Under the pieces are notes generated by a model. The model had not been told where the DNA came from, searched no databases, and worked only from the letters and a program-made list of their open reading frames with translations. A program made the position numbers and the translations under genes. DNA of 64,000 nucleotides, from positions 1-64,000 of IMG/VR virus record IMGVR_UViG_3300028364_000018. One strand, given 5' to 3'. Numbering within the stretch: position 1 is the first letter of the stretch; each line of letters opens with the position of its first letter. This document shows positions 61,778 through 64,000 of this stretch, piece after piece. The DNA comes from a virus.

Positions 61778-61978
61778 TTGTGTGACGTGCTTCCTAAACT
61801 TTGCACATCCAAGCAAGCGGCTGAGGTCTTCAAAGAGTTTATGATTTTGGATGGGGTACCAAAACGCATCTGGTACCCAAAATACAAAGGTGTGCAGCAT
61901 TTCGGGCCTCAGTTTGGCCGGGCTAAAGATCTGGAGGCGTTGGGCAGCCAGCCGGAGCCTGTTGTGATGTTGGGGTAA
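61778..61978 (+). CDS. Hypothetical protein, 66 aa
   Basis: 66 aa from TTG 61778, without a clear ribosome site. Amino-acid composition is protein-like (WYPKYKGVQHFGPQFGRAKD). Low confidence; may be the remains of a fibre protein. Confidence 0.35.
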   Translation: MCDVLPKLCTSKQAAEVFKEFMILDGVPKRIWYPKYKGVQHFGPQFGRAKDLEALGSQPEPVVMLG

Positions 61979-61991
61979 ATTTTTTTGACCG

Positions 61992-62123
61992 CTAAATTTC
62001 GCTAATGAGATCGGTAAGAAATTGAGTCTTGTTCATCCCGCTTTTTTTAATGGCGATCATTAGCTTTTGATTTAAATCTTCGGGGAGCGTGAAAGAATGC
62101 CGATTGTGGTTGGGACCATCTGG
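61992..62123 (-). pseudogene. Antisense remnant of an RHH-type DNA-binding protein
   Basis: On the minus strand, SFTLPEDLNQKLMIAIKKSG...NKTQFLTDLISEI is a convincing ribbon-helix-helix domain that ends in TAG, but the frame has no start codon and is closed upstream by TAG. Probably a 5'-truncated repressor/antitoxin gene brought in with the AT-rich segment. Confidence 0.5.
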
Positions 62124-62187
62124 CTAGATGGGGCGGTTGTTGGAGAGGACCAGAACATACAGGTGGAGTTGGTGGTCATCCCATAAA
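62098..62187 (+). other. 29-aa frame, possible gene end
   Basis: ATG 62098 to TAA 62187 (MPIVVGTIWLDGAVVGEDQN...) overlaps the RHH remnant on the other strand. It looks like the last strands of a tail protein, perhaps the tail of a disrupted gene, and is followed directly by a promoter. Confidence 0.3.
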
Positions 62188-62191
62188 GGCC

Positions 62192-62226
62192 TTGACAAAC
62201 TGCTGACTCTAAGGCAATCTGCGTAG
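62192..62226 (+). promoter_or_regulatory. Leaderless promoter, consensus -35
   Basis: TTGACA 62192-62197, 17-bp spacer, CAATCT 62215-62220 (weak -10), 6 nt, ATG 62227. Confidence 0.5.
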
Positions 62227-62466
62227 ATGCCTATCCAACTCCGAACAACCGATAATAAGGTCCAGATTCTCACCCCGCAAACGCGGTTTGTGGAGGTTGT
62301 GGATGACCAACAGCATTTGGTATCCCTGGTCTGGCAGGACCAGGAGGGTCTAACTTGCGTGGCTAGTACCCCGGATAAGATGATCGACCGTTATTGCCGG
62401 ATGTTCGGACTGACGCCCTGCGAATCGCGAACACTACCCAACCACATGTTTCAGGACTCCCAATGA
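62227..62466 (+). CDS. Hypothetical protein, 79 aa
   Basis: 79 aa, leaderless. Beta-rich first half; ends ATGA with the next gene. Probably tail-related by position. Confidence 0.5.
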   Translation: MPIQLRTTDNKVQILTPQTRFVEVVDDQQHLVSLVWQDQEGLTCVASTPDKMIDRYCRMFGLTPCESRTLPNHMFQDSQ

Positions 62467-63140
62467 GCTTAATTCAGGGATTACAGGATATAGCAGATGC
62501 GCAGGATGAGCAGGTGGTGGTGTTCGACACCCCATTGACGGCACCCCCGGAAGTGATACTGGCTGTGGTGGAGAACACATCAGCAGACTCCCTTAAACTC
62601 GCTATATCAGCGGAGATCACCAGTAAATCCACCACGGGCTTCACCGCCTCCCTCAGTCAGACGACCAACAGTGCGAACTACAAGCTGAGTTGGTACGTAT
62701 CAGACGCCGGGGCGCTCGCGGCGCTGGTCAATACAGCGTTGGGTGGCCGGCGTATATCAGAGTTACCGACCGCCCCCACCCTGGAGGAGGGTGATACGCT
62801 GACGCTTATACGTCCCTACCCCTACCCGCATGCCATGCAGGTTCAATGGGGATCTACTGCCAATGGCTTGCTCAGGCGTACTGACGTACCGGTCTCAGAG
62901 GTAAGCCCGGGTACAGTAGGAGATTGGGCGGCGACTTCCAGTGGCTTCTGGTTCTACGGAGACAGTGGTTGGGTCCTGTATGAGGGTCAACCCGCTGTTC
63001 CACGCCTTAATTGGGTGGAGAGCGTACCGGCTGATAGCGATGCGCCTGGGACGGAGCGGGATGTGGTTTATGACGGCAACTACCTGAATCTTTGCGTTGG
63101 GCCCAACACCTGGGTACGCTTCCAGGGCCTCACTTTCTAA
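62463..63140 (+). CDS. Tail-tip/fibre-like protein, 225 aa
   Basis: 225 aa from ATG 62463. Beta-rich, with 'PLTAPPEVILAVVENTSADSLKLAISAEITSKSTTGFTASLSQTTNS' matching the style of phage H-type receptor-binding/appendage domains, and 'ERDVVYDGNYLNLCVGPNTWVR' shared with the protein at 56069. Ends before a promoter. Confidence 0.55.
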   Translation: MSLIQGLQDIADAQDEQVVVFDTPLTAPPEVILAVVENTSADSLKLAISAEITSKSTTGFTASLSQTTNSANYKLSWYVSDAGALAALVNTALGGRRISELPTAPTLEEGDTLTLIRPYPYPHAMQVQWGSTANGLLRRTDVPVSEVSPGTVGDWAATSSGFWFYGDSGWVLYEGQPAVPRLNWVESVPADSDAPGTERDVVYDGNYLNLCVGPNTWVRFQGLTF

Positions 63141-63174
63141 TTGACAACCACCAGTAACTACCTATACTCCGATT
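63141..63174 (+). promoter_or_regulatory. Leaderless sigma70-like promoter
   Basis: TTGACA 63141-63146, 16-bp spacer, TATACT 63163-63168, 6 nt, ATG 63175. Nearly consensus. Confidence 0.7.
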
Positions 63175-63492
63175 ATGAGCTACATTACTACAATCCCATT
63201 TGGTCCCGCTGTTTTCACCCTTGTGAATGGGGTGGGAAGCGGTAGTGGCATACCCCTTCCTGCGCTGGGATCCTCCGCAGAACCCCTGACAGAGGTCGAG
63301 CCCGACTTTAGTGGGTTGTACGAGGCCGCGGGAGAGGTACGCAAGATGTACCACCAAGCAGCTTCCTTCGTTCCTCCCAGCACTTGGGTGTTGATCGGCT
63401 CTGGCGCATACGAAGCCGGGGTGTTGAACATCATCTACTTTGAGAAGGTAGGTGCTCGGGTGGAGTACTGGGTAGCACAAGAGGAAGAGTAA
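63175..63492 (+). CDS. Hypothetical tail-region protein, 105 aa
   Basis: 105 aa, leaderless. Gly/Ser/Pro-rich, small beta protein. Overlaps the next start by one base (TAATG). Function unknown. Confidence 0.5.
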   Translation: MSYITTIPFGPAVFTLVNGVGSGSGIPLPALGSSAEPLTEVEPDFSGLYEAAGEVRKMYHQAASFVPPSTWVLIGSGAYEAGVLNIIYFEKVGARVEYWVAQEEE

Positions 63493-64000
63493 TGAGTTAT
63501 CGACAGGCATTACTACAGAATGGTTACTCGCTTGACCCTTTGTTCTTCCGTGATTTTTTCCCAAACGGATCGGCAATTCTTTCGACGCGGGTTTTGAGTT
63601 CGGACTTTGTAGGCTCCGACCTATTAACTTCCCGCCGCTCCAGTGACAATGCGGAACTAGGTTTTACCGCACCGGCAATCGCAGATGGGACGCTTACAAC
63701 TTGGGCAGGCGCGAATGATGGACTGGTTCCTACTTGGTACGACCAGAGAGTGCCTACTAATAAGGACTATATGTATTTTGGAGGTGCAAGTTCAGGGGAC
63801 AAGGTTGTTTTTGGTAGTCGTATAGAATTAACTGTAAACAATTTTATAATTAAATATAAAAACCTTATCGTAGACACTCCTAGTGATATTGATATTCTAA
63901 ACTTTGACACAGTGAGCAATGCACAAGCTGTTTGTTATCACAACACGACAAACGTCAGGGTCAGGGCATACAACTCTCCCTTTAATTTGTATAATATAAG
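63492..64000 (+). CDS. Tail fibre/lectin-like protein, truncated by the window
   Basis: At least 169 aa, running off the right edge. 'GTLTTWAGANDGLVPTWYDQ' is the W..G..DG.V.TWYDQ motif of concanavalin/LamG-like domains in phage fibres. From about 63600 on the codons become AT-rich, as in the LRR gene, suggesting acquired receptor-binding parts. Confidence 0.55.
   Translation, partial: MSYRQALLQNGYSLDPLFFRDFFPNGSAILSTRVLSSDFVGSDLLTSRRSSDNAELGFTAPAIADGTLTTWAGANDGLVPTWYDQRVPTNKDYMYFGGASSGDKVVFGSRIELTVNNFIIKYKNLIVDTPSDIDILNFDTVSNAQAVCYHNTTNVRVRAYNSPFNLYNI

Noticed and set aside
1-64000. Prophage or plasmid origin with integrase and attachment sites
   Set aside because: No phage integrase, ParAB, replication initiator or att-like direct repeats at tRNAs were found. 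The only site-specific recombinase belongs to the IS607-type element.

Overview
The window looks like part of a large tailed-bacteriophage genome. It carries a portal-like protein gene, a run of glycine-zipper and proline/glutamine-rich putative virion proteins, tail-tip/receptor-binding genes at the right end, phage tRNAs and a tmRNA, and dozens of very short, overlapping (ATGA/TTGA) genes nearly all on the + strand. The only clear minus-strand genes are an IS607-type element and one small remnant. The host cannot be named. At least thirteen start codons sit 6 nt after a sigma70-like -10 box, so many mRNAs should be leaderless and the host must translate leaderless messages. Lipobox proteins at 59.4-61.8 kb point to a host that handles lipoproteins.

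Layout. 0-11.5 kb: virion/morphogenesis block (portal, small membrane-active proteins, MazG-like, RRM protein). 11.6-19.5 kb: many unknown small genes plus RdgC, a methyltransferase-like fold and a C39-like papain-fold protein. 19.5-20.8 kb: RNA locus (structured leader, tRNA-Met CAU, tmRNA). 21.4-31.2 kb: GNAT, large virion-like proteins, an RNA polymerase polypeptide joining the C-terminal half of beta to the N-terminal start of beta', a dNMP kinase and a zincin. 31.3-47.7 kb: accessory region (repeat-rich module at 33-34.7 kb, RHH + TnpB-like nuclease, metallophosphoesterase, PD-(D/E)XK-like protein, a cysteine-ladder beta-helix protein, an RNA-repair set PNK/HAD/Thg1, HNH next to a portal gene fragment, an NTG-pentapeptide protein). 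47.75-49.44 kb: IS607-type element. 49.6-50.04 kb: five tRNA genes or tRNA-like elements (Pro, Tyr-like, His, Cys, Thr), several with abnormal arms. 50.2-56.8 kb: a GNAT-like/InPase protein, then a 1408-aa polyvalent protein: rest of the InPase domain, lysozyme-like domain, Pro-rich linker and the catalytic centre of RNAP beta', interrupted inside the ADFDGD motif by a 521-aa LAGLIDADG intein. 56.8-64 kb: BspA-type LRR protein, sulfotransferase, DUF4376, subtilase with four lipoprotein-like neighbours, and tail/fibre-like genes running off the end.

How the parts may fit. The phage encodes its own multisubunit RNA polymerase in pieces scattered over at least 26 kb. One piece is fused to lysozyme-like and InPase domains, as expected of a virion-packaged, injected polymerase. 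Two promoter types are visible: a leaderless sigma70-like set and four copies of an unusual GTTATATATA(C/T)TTGA box that could be read by the phage enzyme. The tRNAs, tmRNA, Thg1-like protein, PNK kinase and HAD phosphatase suggest investment in tRNA supply and repair. Several genes are duplicated fragments of others in the window (portal twice, PNK once), showing active illegitimate recombination.
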